This document shows positions 8,445 through 16,395 of a stretch of DNA of 64,000 nucleotides, piece after piece. Position numbers and translations under genes: made by a program. Origin of the DNA: Collinsella aerofaciens (GTDB lineage Bacteria > Actinomycetota > Coriobacteriia > Coriobacteriales > Coriobacteriaceae); the NCBI RefSeq assembly GCF_019131995.1, contig NZ_JAHONA010000004.1, positions 62,001 to 126,000 on the forward strand, read 5' to 3'. Each line of letters starts with the position of its first letter. The first letter of the stretch is position 1. The notes beneath the pieces were generated by a model. That model saw only the letters and a list, made by a program, of their open reading frames with translations. It did not search any database and was not told the origin of the DNA.

Positions 8445-9368
8445 TTATGACGGTCGTGCCGCGGTGGAAGACGCACGGTCGCCCTGCAGGAGCTGACGGT
8501 AGGGGAGGAAGCCGATGAACGAGACGACCGCCTGCGAGTGCGCGGCATTCCGCTTGAGGTAGAGCCTGACCTCGGAGGTCGTCGCGGGCTCAAGCGGCAC
8601 CAGGGCTACCTTTCCGCTGGCAAGCGATTCCGCCGGCTTGCGCATGAGGAATGAGACACCGGCGCCGCGTGCGACAAGAGAGATGATGTTCTCGGCTCGT
8701 TTGCCGGTGAACGTAACACGTGGGCCAAATCCAGCTTCTCGACAAAGGGAAAGGACGAGCTCGCTTACGAACGAGCCTTGGGGAAGCATGAGGAAATTCT
8801 CGTCGATAAGGTCGTCTATCTCGACGGTGTCACGTTCGGCGAGTGGATGGTCGAGCGAAAGGACGGCCACGAGCCGGTCGGTCGTAAAGGGAATCTTTTT
8901 GAACTCTGGCTCGATGGCGCCGCTGTCACGGATGAAGGCCAGGTCAATGTCCTCGTGCAGGAGCATGCGCTTGAGTGTGTCGCCCTCGCCTTCGATGAGC
9001 TCGACAGAATATGAGGGGTTCGCCTGCTGAAAATCGATGACGGCGTCCGTGATCCCATAAGGGGCCAAAATGGGGATAGAACCTACGGTGAGGTGCTCGA
9101 GCGGCTCACCTGCACCTATTTGAATGGCGGCAAGATAGCGATGCTGAAGCGTCGCAATTTTTTGAGCATAGGGGAGAAGCGCTTCACCTTGCGCGGTGAG
9201 TGTCACGTGGCGCTTGCTTCGATCGATGAGCTTGCAGCCGAGTTCGTGCTCCATTGCCATGATGTGCTTGGAGAGGGTTGATTGCGACATGAAAAGCAGT
9301 TCCGCCGCATCAAGAAACGTGCGTGACTGCGCTAAGATGGCGAATTCGCCAAAGCGGCTGATGTCCAT
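8445..9368 (-). CDS. LysR-family transcriptional regulator
   Basis: 307 aa. N-terminal winged HTH (FAILAQSRTFLDAAELL, then QSTLSKHIMAMEHELGCKLI), then the effector domain (EHLTVGSIPILAPYGI, VARGAGVSFLMRKP). It converges on the PTS cluster 3241-8321 and is separated from it by the shared terminator. It is the nearest regulator to that cluster and a reasonable candidate to control it, possibly through the palindrome at 3144-3158; this is inference. The deformylase-like gene lies 36 bases upstream on the same strand, so the two may be co-transcribed. Confidence 0.88.
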   Translation of the reverse strand: MDISRFGEFAILAQSRTFLDAAELLFMSQSTLSKHIMAMEHELGCKLIDRSKRHVTLTAQGEALLPYAQKIATLQHRYLAAIQIGAGEPLEHLTVGSIPILAPYGITDAVIDFQQANPSYSVELIEGEGDTLKRMLLHEDIDLAFIRDSGAIEPEFKKIPFTTDRLVAVLSLDHPLAERDTVEIDDLIDENFLMLPQGSFVSELVLSLCREAGFGPRVTFTGKRAENIISLVARGAGVSFLMRKPAESLASGKVALVPLEPATTSEVRLYLKRNAAHSQAVVSFIGFLPYRQLLQGDRASSTAARPS

Positions 9369-9404
9369 AGGGAGGCCTCCGGTACCCTCATTTTGGCAGG
9401 TGGC

Positions 9405-9815
9405 CTAAACCACGACGCCATTGCAGTGGTCGATTTCGTGCTGGATGATCTCGGCGGTGTAGCCCGAGAAGTTTTTGATGCGGTGAACGAAGTTCTCGTC
9501 CAAATACTCAACCTTAATGCGGCGATAGCGGGTACAGGGACGCTCGCCGATCAGCGAGAGGCATCCTTCGCTCGTCTGATAGGCATTGACCTGCTCAAGA
9601 ATTTGAGGGTTGTACATCAGGAGTGTCCTGTTGCCGTCCTTTACGCAGATGATGCGTTTGCGCACGCCAATCATGTTGGCGGCGAGGCCCACGCACTCGT
9701 GCTCATGCTCGTGGAGTGTATCCAGGAGGTCCTGCCCGGTCGCGGCATCGTCGGGTCCCGCGTCTTCGGAAGGCAGGCGCAAAAAGAACTCGGATTTCAT
9801 GATGGGCTTAATCAT
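9405..9815 (-). CDS. Peptide deformylase-like protein, motif I Gln replaced
   Basis: 136 aa, short for a deformylase (usually 150-190). Motif II is SEGCLSL (metal-binding Cys) and motif III is QHEIDHCNG (HExDH-type metal site with catalytic Glu), both intact. Motif I, normally GxGLAAxQxG, reads CVGLAANMIG: the conserved Gln that stabilises the transition state is Met. I recall the same AANMIG form in a set of Firmicute paralogues annotated as deformylase. It may act on unusual formylated substrates rather than nascent proteins. The ATG at 9815 follows GAGGAG. The main housekeeping def is not seen here. It is divergent from the MFS gene at 10021. Confidence 0.82.
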   Translation of the reverse strand: MIKPIMKSEFFLRLPSEDAGPDDAATGQDLLDTLHEHEHECVGLAANMIGVRKRIICVKDGNRTLLMYNPQILEQVNAYQTSEGCLSLIGERPCTRYRRIKVEYLDENFVHRIKNFSGYTAEIIQHEIDHCNGVVV

Positions 9816-10020
9816 GGCGGGCTCCTCATGTCTCTTGCTTTCGTGGACTTTTAATAATAGCGCGGAAGGAAAGCTGTGCGTCCGCGTTACAATCTTTCGA
9901 CGTTGGACCATGTTGTCAGACTCGTCGTGTACGGCGTCTGGCGTAAGTCTAGGGCTCATTTTTCGCCCTGGACTGTTCCTCTGGGGCGATGCAACTGTCG
10001 TTCCAAGAGGAAGGAAATGC

Positions 10021-11436
10021 ATGGGGAGCAAATCTCAGCAACAAGTTCAAGTAACGCCATCGGCCACTGCGGCGCTTCTCGTCGTTATGTATATTGCGGC
10101 CTTTGTTGCCGCGTTTAACGAGAACATCATTAACGTGGCGTTGCACGACATTATGGCGGCCTTTTCGGTGAGTGCCACCACGGCGCAGTGGCTCGTCTCG
10201 GGCTACATGATTGTGACGTCGATCTTTACGGCCATCATGGCCTTCCTGTCCGGCCGTTTCTCGACGCGCAAGCTGTTGTTTTTCGCATGCGGATGTATGG
10301 TCGCCGGCGAAGTCCTGTGTCTGATCGCTCCGTCGTTTAGCGTTTTGCTGCCAAGTCGTATTTTACAGGCTGCGGGATCGGGCATCTTGTTTCCGCTCAT
10401 GATGAACGTGGTGCTGTCTTGCGCCCCGCGCGAGAAGCTCGGTCTGTATCTGAGCCTGGGTGGTGCCTGCATTACGCTAGGGCCGGCGTTTGGACCTGTG
10501 ATCAGCGGTCTTATGTGCACGTTGTTTGGCTGGAGGGCGGTGTTCGTAGTGCCGCTGGTGGCCGGCATTGTGGTCGCTGCGGCGGGCGTAAAGCTTGTTC
10601 AGAATGTCGGAGAGCGCTCGAACACCACGCTTGATATTCTGTCGGTTGTTTTGCTCGCCGCCGGCATTACGGCATTTGTGTATTCCGTAGGCGAGTTCTC
10701 GACCAATCTGATTGCCGGCATCGTGACGCTTATCGCCGCCATTGTGCTGCTCGGCCTGTTTGCGGCCCGCCAGCTCAAACTCGAGCATCCGGTGCTTAAC
10801 GTGCGTCCCATGGCGAGCGTTCGTTTTTGGCCTGCGTGCCTGCTTGTGGTGGTGTCGATGATGACAACGTTCTCGATGAGTGTTTTGTTGCCGCTCTATT
10901 TTGAGGGCACATACGGCATGACCGCACTTGTTGCGGGCCTGCTCATTTTGCCGGCAATTGCCTGCAACGCCGTGACCTCGATTGTGGGCGGACGCGTGAT
11001 GGACGCCCGTGGCGCATGGCCGCTGCTGCCGGTCGGCTTTGCCCTGATTGCCGTGGGGCAGACTGCCATCTCGATGACGGCGGCAAGCATGAACATCGGC
11101 GTTGTCGTGGCACTGACCGTTGTAGTGTATGCCGGAGTCGGTTTGGTGCTGAGCCCCTCGCAGACGGCCGGCTTGGAGACGCTGCCTGCCGCTGAGCATC
11201 CCCACGGAACGGCATTGCTTAACACGTGGAACATGATTGCCGCATCGTTTGGCCCATCGCTGTTTATCGGTCTGCTCTCGAGTTCTGCGGCGACTGCCGG
11301 CGCGGCTGGCGCTGCGACCGACGTTGCCCAGGCGATTGGATTTGCAACTGCCGTGCGTGTGGCGGCTGTGATTGCCGTGGTCGGGTTCGCGACGTCGCTG
11401 GTGTACGCTCGTCGCGAGTCGCACATGTCGCATTAA
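10021..11436 (+). CDS. MFS transporter, DHA2 (drug:proton antiporter) type
   Basis: 471 aa, about 14 predicted membrane helices. Features: NVALHDIMAAFSVSATTAQWLVSGYM in helices 1-2, SGRFSTRKLL in the loop 2-3 (the MFS A-motif position), and AAGSGILFPLMMNV. This is the layout of DHA2 exporters such as the QacA/EmrB group, which use the proton gradient to expel drugs or metabolites. GAGGAAGG lies just before the ATG at 10021. Reading further upstream would overlap the divergent deformylase-like gene and adds no membrane sequence. Substrate unknown. Confidence 0.88.
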   Translation: MGSKSQQQVQVTPSATAALLVVMYIAAFVAAFNENIINVALHDIMAAFSVSATTAQWLVSGYMIVTSIFTAIMAFLSGRFSTRKLLFFACGCMVAGEVLCLIAPSFSVLLPSRILQAAGSGILFPLMMNVVLSCAPREKLGLYLSLGGACITLGPAFGPVISGLMCTLFGWRAVFVVPLVAGIVVAAAGVKLVQNVGERSNTTLDILSVVLLAAGITAFVYSVGEFSTNLIAGIVTLIAAIVLLGLFAARQLKLEHPVLNVRPMASVRFWPACLLVVVSMMTTFSMSVLLPLYFEGTYGMTALVAGLLILPAIACNAVTSIVGGRVMDARGAWPLLPVGFALIAVGQTAISMTAASMNIGVVVALTVVVYAGVGLVLSPSQTAGLETLPAAEHPHGTALLNTWNMIAASFGPSLFIGLLSSSAATAGAAGAATDVAQAIGFATAVRVAAVIAVVGFATSLVYARRESHMSH

Positions 11437-11588
11437 TGTGTGCACATAGATTCTGCAGCTAGATTGGATGGCAACACCATAAACTAATGGACGTTTTGCC
11501 GAGAGGCATGAATGTTTAAAGCGCAAAGAGTGCGCGACGGGCCCCGCGAATGGGGCGATGATGCCCGAGAGGGCTAAGAAGGAGTCTC

Positions 11589-12500
11589 ATGTCCGAGAAC
11601 GAAGAGATCATGAACGAGACCGAGAACGAGACCATGGCTGCCGAGGTTGAGGCAGTCGAGACCGTGGAGACCGAAGCTGCCGAGGTTGAGGCTGCTGACG
11701 AGGTTTCCGCCGAGGAGGAGGCCGAGGTTGTCGAGGCCGCCGTTGATTACGATGACGAAGAGCTGATGGACAAGATGCAGAAGGCCGCCCGCCTGCTGCG
11801 TAGCCGTCGCTTTGCTATTTCCAAGGAGGAGGAGGCCAAGGCCGAGCGCATGGCGAACATCGAACGCGCCATCAAGCTTCTTGACCTCAAGCCCAAGATG
11901 GAGCAGAAGGAAATGTCCGACCTGATGGGCATGCGCCTCCGTGAGCTCGATGGCCTGATGGCCGAGGCCGAGGCTGCCGATCTGGTCGGCCGCATCGACG
12001 ACGCCGAGGGCGATATGCGCAAGATTGTTGTCTTCGCCGCCGAGGATGCCGCTGAGGGCCTGGTCGAGCTTGCCAACAAGAAGGAGAAGCTCCTGCCCGA
12101 GCTTTCTTACGAGGAGGCCACCGAGCTGATGGCCGCTCTCGATAAGGTTATCGCTCCGCTCGTCGCCATGGGCCTGGACGAGGACCGCGGTCCTCGCGGC
12201 GGCCGTGACGACCGTGGCGGCCGTGGCGGCGACCGTGGCGGTCGCGGCGGCTTTGGCGATCGCGGTGGCCGTGGCGGTGACCGTGGCGGTCGCGGTGGCG
12301 ATCGCGGCGGCCGTGGCGGCTTTGGTGACCGTGGCGGCGACCGTGGCGGTCGCGGCGGCTTTGGCGGCAACCGTGGTGGCTATGGCGATCGCGGCGGCAA
12401 CCGTGGTGGCTTCGGCGGTAACCGTGGTAACGACCGCGGCGGTCGCGGTGGCGACCGCGGCGGCCGCAACGGCGGCGGCTTCCGCGGTAACCGTTTCTAA
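11589..12500 (+). CDS. Acidic/helical protein with about 20 RGG repeats at its C-terminus
   Basis: 303 aa in three parts. Residues 1-55 are very acidic and low complexity (Glu/Ala/Val). Residues 55-195 are helical and charged and may include a winged-helix-like unit (KMEQKEMSDLMGMRLRELDG, then LVGRIDDAEGDMRKIV). Residues 198-303 are almost only R, G, D, N and F, with about 20 RGG units (DRGG, GRGG, NRGG, some FGD/FGG). RGG tails bind RNA and promote condensation in eukaryotes; in bacteria they occur mainly on some RNA helicases and cold-shock-type proteins. AAGGAG precedes the ATG. No catalytic motif is visible. Inferred role: RNA- or nucleoid-associated protein. Name and function unknown. 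Confidence 0.82.
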   Translation: MSENEEIMNETENETMAAEVEAVETVETEAAEVEAADEVSAEEEAEVVEAAVDYDDEELMDKMQKAARLLRSRRFAISKEEEAKAERMANIERAIKLLDLKPKMEQKEMSDLMGMRLRELDGLMAEAEAADLVGRIDDAEGDMRKIVVFAAEDAAEGLVELANKKEKLLPELSYEEATELMAALDKVIAPLVAMGLDEDRGPRGGRDDRGGRGGDRGGRGGFGDRGGRGGDRGGRGGDRGGRGGFGDRGGDRGGRGGFGGNRGGYGDRGGNRGGFGGNRGNDRGGRGGDRGGRNGGGFRGNRF

Positions 12501-12504
12501 TTAG

Positions 12505-12530
12505 TTACGCGGTTTTACCAAACCGCGTAA
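12505..12530. terminator. Hairpin just after the RGG gene
   Basis: An 11-bp perfect inverted repeat (TTACGCGGTTT with its complement at 12520-12530) and a 4-base loop, 5 bases after the stop codon. There is no T-run on the plus strand, so it may be a 3' stability hairpin rather than a full terminator. Confidence 0.6.
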
Positions 12531-12544
12531 CGGCTCGACGCTGC

Positions 12545-12642
12545 AAACGCCCCTAAGCGGCAATCTGACGTTCAATCGTCGGTCGCGTACCAAAGTACGC
12601 TTCCCTCCTCTTTCACGTCACCTTGCTCGCTTAGGGGCGTTT
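12545..12642. ncRNA. Structured intergenic element, candidate small RNA or 3' UTR structure
   Basis: 15-bp perfect arms (AAACGCCCCTAAGCG at 12545-12559 and its complement at 12628-12642) enclose two small hairpins (GACG-TTCAAT-CGTC at 12567-12580; GCGTAC-CAAA-GTACGC at 12585-12600) and a pyrimidine-rich stretch containing CCCTCCTC, complementary to a ribosome binding site. TTTT overlaps and follows the closing arm. This multibranch shape looks like a folded RNA. No ORF fits. Strand is uncertain. Confidence 0.45.
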
Positions 12643-12688
12643 TCGCTGACTTATGTTCAACCTGGGGCGCCTTCAAGATCCATTACTC

Positions 12689-12729
12689 AAAGAGGACGGC
12701 ATGACCAGAAGGTCTATGCCGTCCTCTTT
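12689..12729. terminator. Strong intrinsic terminator, possibly bidirectional
   Basis: The AAAGAGGACGGCAT stem and its complement, extended by GACC/GGTC with an AGAA loop and one bulge, end in CTTTT. It lies between the RGG gene and the converging pdxT. Confidence 0.85.
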
Positions 12730-12810
12730 TCATGCCAAGTTGTCGCTCTGGCGGGCGCTCGCTGTCTGTCCTCTACCTGCGGCGCTGTCTTGCTCCGGAT
12801 GCGGCAGTTA

Positions 12811-12897
12811 GGGACGTTCCTTTTCTGCCGGCAGTTTGGGACACTCCTTGTGGCTGCTGGACGTTCTTGTTTGACTGGTCGTTTAAGAGCGTCCCCA
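12811..12897. repeat. Degenerate REP-like units
   Basis: GGGACGTTCCTT at 12811-12822 and GGGACACTCCTT at 12838-12849 flank the palindrome CTGCCGGCAG; GGACGTTCTT at 12859-12868 and GCGTCCCC at 12889-12896 look like further decayed units. This resembles repetitive extragenic palindromes associated with RAYT transposases; no such gene is in the window. Confidence 0.4.
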
Positions 12898-12910
12898 ACG
12901 ACTACATAGC

Positions 12911-12978
12911 ATGAGAGTGGATAATCTCCCGGTTTGAGCCTACATTCAAGCTCAAAGTGGAAGATTATCCACTCTCAT
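12911..12978. repeat. 68-bp near-perfect inverted repeat
   Basis: A 17-bp perfect arm (ATGAGAGTGGATAATCT, with its complement at 12962-12978) plus an inner 7-bp arm (TTTGAGC/GCTCAAA) and a short loop. It lies 40 bases beyond the pdxT stop and has no T-run, so it looks like a mobile palindromic element or a processed hairpin rather than a standard terminator. Confidence 0.55.
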
Positions 12979-13018
12979 TTGTTACGTGTCCGAAAATCCA
13001 CGCTCGTTTCTATTCCGC

Positions 13019-13606
13019 CTACATTTGTAGGAACAGTTCGTGGAGGCGGGTGTCTTCATCGAGTTCGGGGTGGAAGGTAACACCGAGCTGGTTGCCTTGG
13101 CGGGCGGCGACGATACGGCCGTCGACTTGCGCTAAGGCCTTGGCATTGCCGTGTACTTCGACGATGCGGGGTGCACGGATGAACGTCAGCGGCACTTCAC
13201 CGTCGATGCCGGCTACCTGCCCCTTGGTTCGAAAACTGCCGAGCTGCCTGCCGTAGGCATTGCGCTCGACAAGTACATCCATGGTTGCCAAACGCGGCGT
13301 GCCCTTATCGTCATGGGCGGCAAGGTCGTGAGCCAGCAGAATCAGGCCGGCGCAGGTGCCCAGGACGGGCATGCCTTCAGAGATACGGGCACGAAGCTCC
13401 TCGAGCATGCCCAACTCATCAAGCAGCTTCCCTTGAACGGTAGTCTCGCCGCCGGGAAGTACCAGACGGTCAAAGTCCTGCTTTAAATCAGCCGCCTGCC
13501 TCAGCTCAATACAACGTGCGCCCAGCTCGGATAGCCTCGCCTCGTGCTCGGCAAAAGCGCCTTGGATCGCCAACACGGCGACCGTTTGGTCTGCATAATC
13601 GCTCAT
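13019..13606 (-). CDS. pdxT: Pyridoxal 5'-phosphate synthase glutaminase subunit PdxT
   Basis: 195 aa, a class I glutamine amidotransferase of the PdxT/YaaE family. Visible: VLAIQGAFAEHE at the N-terminus, LPGGETTVQGK, the nucleophile in VLGTCAGLILLA, and the catalytic HPE in GVTFHPELDED. It releases ammonia from glutamine and passes it to PdxS, which builds PLP from ribose 5-phosphate and glyceraldehyde 3-phosphate; twelve PdxT decorate a PdxS dodecamer. It lies 20 bases downstream of pdxS on the same strand, so the two are one operon. Confidence 0.97.
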   Translation of the reverse strand: MSDYADQTVAVLAIQGAFAEHEARLSELGARCIELRQAADLKQDFDRLVLPGGETTVQGKLLDELGMLEELRARISEGMPVLGTCAGLILLAHDLAAHDDKGTPRLATMDVLVERNAYGRQLGSFRTKGQVAGIDGEVPLTFIRAPRIVEVHGNAKALAQVDGRIVAARQGNQLGVTFHPELDEDTRLHELFLQM

Positions 13607-13626
13607 GTGCGATCCTTTCTGCTGGA

Positions 13627-14517
13627 CTAGCGCCCGCGCTCCTCCATGATGATCTCGATCTCGTCGGCGTTGATGCCCACCATGGCCTCGCCCAGGTCCT
13701 CCGAAAGCTCGGCGATGAGCTTGGCATCGGTGAAGTTTGCCACGGCCTTGACGATGGCGGCGGCGCGCTTGGCCGGGTCGCCGCTCTTAAAGATGCCCGA
13801 GCCCACAAAGACACCCTCGGCACCCAGCTGCATCATCAATGCGGCGTCGGCAGGGGTTGCTACACCGCCAGCAGCAAAGTTCACGACGGGGAGCTTGCCC
13901 GTGGCATGGACCTCACGCACCAGCTCGACCGGAACCTGCAGTTGCTTGGCTGCCTCAAAGAGTTCGTCGTCGCGCAGGGCAACAACGTCGCGGATCTGCT
14001 TTTGGATCTTACGCATGTGACGCACGGCCTGAACGACGTCGCCCGTACCCGGCTCACCCTTGGTGCGAATCATCGTGGCGCCCTCGGCAACACGGCGCAG
14101 CGCCTCGCCCAGATCGCGGGCGCCGCAGACAAACGGCACGTCAAACTGGGTCTTGTCGATGTGGTAGACATCGTCGGCGGGGGAGAGAACCTCGGACTCA
14201 TCGATGTAGTCGATCTCGATGGCCTGCAGGACCTGCGCCTCGACAATGTGACCGATACGGCACTTGGCCATGACGGGGATGGAGACGGCCTCCTGGATGC
14301 CCTTGATCATCTTGGGGTCGCTCATGCGCGAGACGCCGCCTGCGGCACGGATGTCGGCCGGGATGCGCTCGAGTGCCATGACGGCGCAGGCGCCTGCTTC
14401 CTCGGCGATGCGTGCCTGCTCGGGCGTGGTGACGTCCATGATGACGCCGCCCTTGAGCATCTGCGCGAGCTCGCGGTTGAGTTTGACGCGATCGGCCTTG
14501 CTGGTCTGTTCTGCCAT
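13627..14517 (-). CDS. pdxS: Pyridoxal 5'-phosphate synthase subunit PdxS
   Basis: 296 aa, the expected length. Characteristic sequences: [68 protein letters not shown] and [21 protein letters not shown]-barrel synthase condensing ribose 5-phosphate, glyceraldehyde 3-phosphate and ammonia to PLP. I used the ATG at 14517, preceded by AAGGGAGCAACC. The divergent MocR regulator starting at 14663 is the typical partner and probably controls this operon according to PLP status. Confidence 0.97.
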   Translation of the reverse strand: MAEQTSKADRVKLNRELAQMLKGGVIMDVTTPEQARIAEEAGACAVMALERIPADIRAAGGVSRMSDPKMIKGIQEAVSIPVMAKCRIGHIVEAQVLQAIEIDYIDESEVLSPADDVYHIDKTQFDVPFVCGARDLGEALRRVAEGATMIRTKGEPGTGDVVQAVRHMRKIQKQIRDVVALRDDELFEAAKQLQVPVELVREVHATGKLPVVNFAAGGVATPADAALMMQLGAEGVFVGSGIFKSGDPAKRAAAIVKAVANFTDAKLIAELSEDLGEAMVGINADEIEIIMEERGR

Positions 14518-14611
14518 GGTTGCTCCCTTGGTTGGCATGTGCATTGCTTGACGGAACATCCTATCGGGGAGCTAGGTATGGCGAAATACTCAGTTTTCGA
14601 GATAATTACAA

Positions 14612-14651
14612 GGTCAGACTAATACCAGATTGAACGGTTCGATATGGTCAG
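14612..14651. promoter_or_regulatory. Direct GGTCAG repeats in the pdxS / MocR intergenic region
   Basis: GGTCAG occurs at 14612-14617 and 14646-14651, 34 bases apart, between the divergent pdxS and MocR genes. MocR/PdxR regulators are known to bind direct repeats in such regions. Assignment is inference. Confidence 0.4.
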
Positions 14652-14662
14652 GTGATAGGCTC

Positions 14663-16102
14663 ATGCTTGACTACAATTTGGAAAAGCGCGGCGAGGCATC
14701 GCTCTATGAGTATGTTTACCAGCAAATTCGAGATGATATCGTAGCTGGACGCATTGCGGCGGGGGAGCATCTTCCGTCTAAGCGCGCCTTTGCCAGTCAT
14801 CTGGGAATCAGTGTCATTACCATCGAGAATGCATATAGCCAGTTACTTGCCGAGGGTTATATTTGCTCAAAGCCGCGGCGTGGCTACTACGCTTGTGAGC
14901 TTCCGGATGTACCGGTTTTGGCTTCGGCTGCGGAGGGCATCGACCGAGATGCCGTCTCTGCGGGCCCCGACGTGCATGATGTCAACGGACAGGTTGAGCG
15001 ATTCGATGCGCTCTCTCCTTCCGCTTTGGAGGCGGCGCGGCTTTGGCAAAGCGCACTGCGGGCGACGCTGGCATCCGAAGACGAGCGCGAGATCTTTTCG
15101 CCCGCACCGGCACAGGGCACCGCTCGGCTACGACGCGCAATTGCTCACCATCTGCGCGGGACAAGGGGTATGAATGTCGATCCCGACAACATCGTTATCG
15201 GTGCGGGCGCTCAGCTGCTCGATACCATGCTGGTTCAGTTGCTTGGCGCGGACAAGGTGTATGCCGTTGAGGACCCGGGCTATTTGCGCCTGACGCGCAT
15301 CTATCAGGCTATGGGCTGCAAAGTTCGACATATCCCGTTGGATGGTGAGGGCGTGGACTTGAGCGCTCTGCAGAAAGCCGGAGCCGATGTCCTTCACTTG
15401 ATGCCGTCCCATCAGTATCCGACCGGCCTTGTGACGAGCATTGCGCGTCGCTATGCGCTGCTCAGCTGGGCCGCCGAGCGACCGGGTCGGTATCTCATCG
15501 AAGATGACTTTGATTGCGAGTTTCGCCTTGCCGGCAAGCCGATTCCCGCGCTTGCTTCGATTGATGCCGCTCAGTCGGTTATCTACACCAACACGTTTTC
15601 GAAGAGCCTGTCATCGGCGTTGCGTCTAGCGTACATGGTGCTGCCCGATGAGCTAATGGAGCGGTTTAGGCGCAACCTTGGCTTCTACGCCTCGTCGGTG
15701 GGCTCTGTTGACCAGGTTGCTTTGGCTCGCTTGCTGGAATCGGGTGATTACGAGCGGCATGTGAACCGTGTGCGCGTGCGCGCTCGCGAGGCGCGCGATG
15801 GTCTGACGGCGCTTGTGCGGAAGGCGTTTCCGGCAGGGGAGGTCTCGATCGAACATGCAGACGCGGGCCTTTACTGCACCGTGGTTGCGGAGCGCGAGGC
15901 GGGTGAAAACTCTTTTGCGCGAGCCCTCACGCGCTCGAGTATCCCTTTTGTCGATATCAGTGACTGTTATTGGTGTGCCAATGGCGTATATGTCCCTGAA
16001 AACTCAACTCAAATTCTTGTTCAGTATGACGATTTGAGTCCAAAAGTGCTTAATACCTTGGAATTGCAGCTCATGGGGGCACTCTGCAATCTAAGTGAGT
16101 AG
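14663..16102 (+). CDS. pdxR: MocR-family regulator (GntR HTH + aminotransferase fold), PdxR-like
   Basis: 479 aa. Residues 1-75 are a GntR winged HTH (SLYEYVYQQIRDDIVAGRI, HLGISVITIENAYSQLLAEG). The rest is an aminotransferase-fold domain that senses PLP (IVIGAGAQLLDTML, PSHQYPTGLV, IEDDFDCEFR, and the lysine in TNTFSKSLSSALRLAYM). PdxR members activate pdxST when PLP is low and repress themselves when it is high. AGGTGAT precedes the ATG at 14663. The last codons CTA-AGT-GAG-TAG are the left end of a 123-bp repeat element (16091-16213), so the gene ends inside that element. Confidence 0.9.
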   Translation: MLDYNLEKRGEASLYEYVYQQIRDDIVAGRIAAGEHLPSKRAFASHLGISVITIENAYSQLLAEGYICSKPRRGYYACELPDVPVLASAAEGIDRDAVSAGPDVHDVNGQVERFDALSPSALEAARLWQSALRATLASEDEREIFSPAPAQGTARLRRAIAHHLRGTRGMNVDPDNIVIGAGAQLLDTMLVQLLGADKVYAVEDPGYLRLTRIYQAMGCKVRHIPLDGEGVDLSALQKAGADVLHLMPSHQYPTGLVTSIARRYALLSWAAERPGRYLIEDDFDCEFRLAGKPIPALASIDAAQSVIYTNTFSKSLSSALRLAYMVLPDELMERFRRNLGFYASSVGSVDQVALARLLESGDYERHVNRVRVRAREARDGLTALVRKAFPAGEVSIEHADAGLYCTVVAEREAGENSFARALTRSSIPFVDISDCYWCANGVYVPENSTQILVQYDDLSPKVLNTLELQLMGALCNLSE

Positions 16103-16213
16103 ACTTTTGGCACTTTGGCGACCAGGCAGTTTTGTAACAAGCTATCTACCTGCGGTTTTGAAAAGCAGGATGACCGGTCTGCTCGGGATGTTCAAAATAG
16201 TCTACTCACTTGC
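16091..16213. repeat. 123-bp palindromic element, copy 1
   Basis: Begins CTAAGTGAGTAGACTTTT and ends with AGTCTACTCACTT, its inverted complement. The same sequence frame, with conserved interior words (GCGACCAGGC, ACCTGCGG), recurs at 17512-17634 and 27534-27656, all exactly 123 bp and in the same orientation. Here the right end has decayed (CTTGC for CTTAG). The left end supplies the final codons and stop of the MocR gene. Confidence 0.85.
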
Positions 16214-16395
16214 CGCGCAAAGCTTCCGTACGAGAGAAAAAATGGGGTTTTCAACAGGGCTTCGTCCAGTTCTTGGCAAGCTTTTGGCCAGTTGGGGAGG
16301 GCTGTTGAAAACTTAACAGTCCGTTCGGTGCCATTTTTGGTGCGTTCGCGCCACTGCGTGACTGACTGGGTTGAAATTCGTGTTTTCCTGTGCCT

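Noticed and set aside
12205..12504. A plus-strand frame of pure Ala/Val over the RGG tail
   Set aside because: It is the shifted reading of the GGC/CGT repeat DNA in the RGG gene.
12732..12914. A 60-codon open frame in the intergenic stretch
   Set aside because: No ribosome site, overlaps decayed REP-like units, and no recognisable composition; treated as non-coding.
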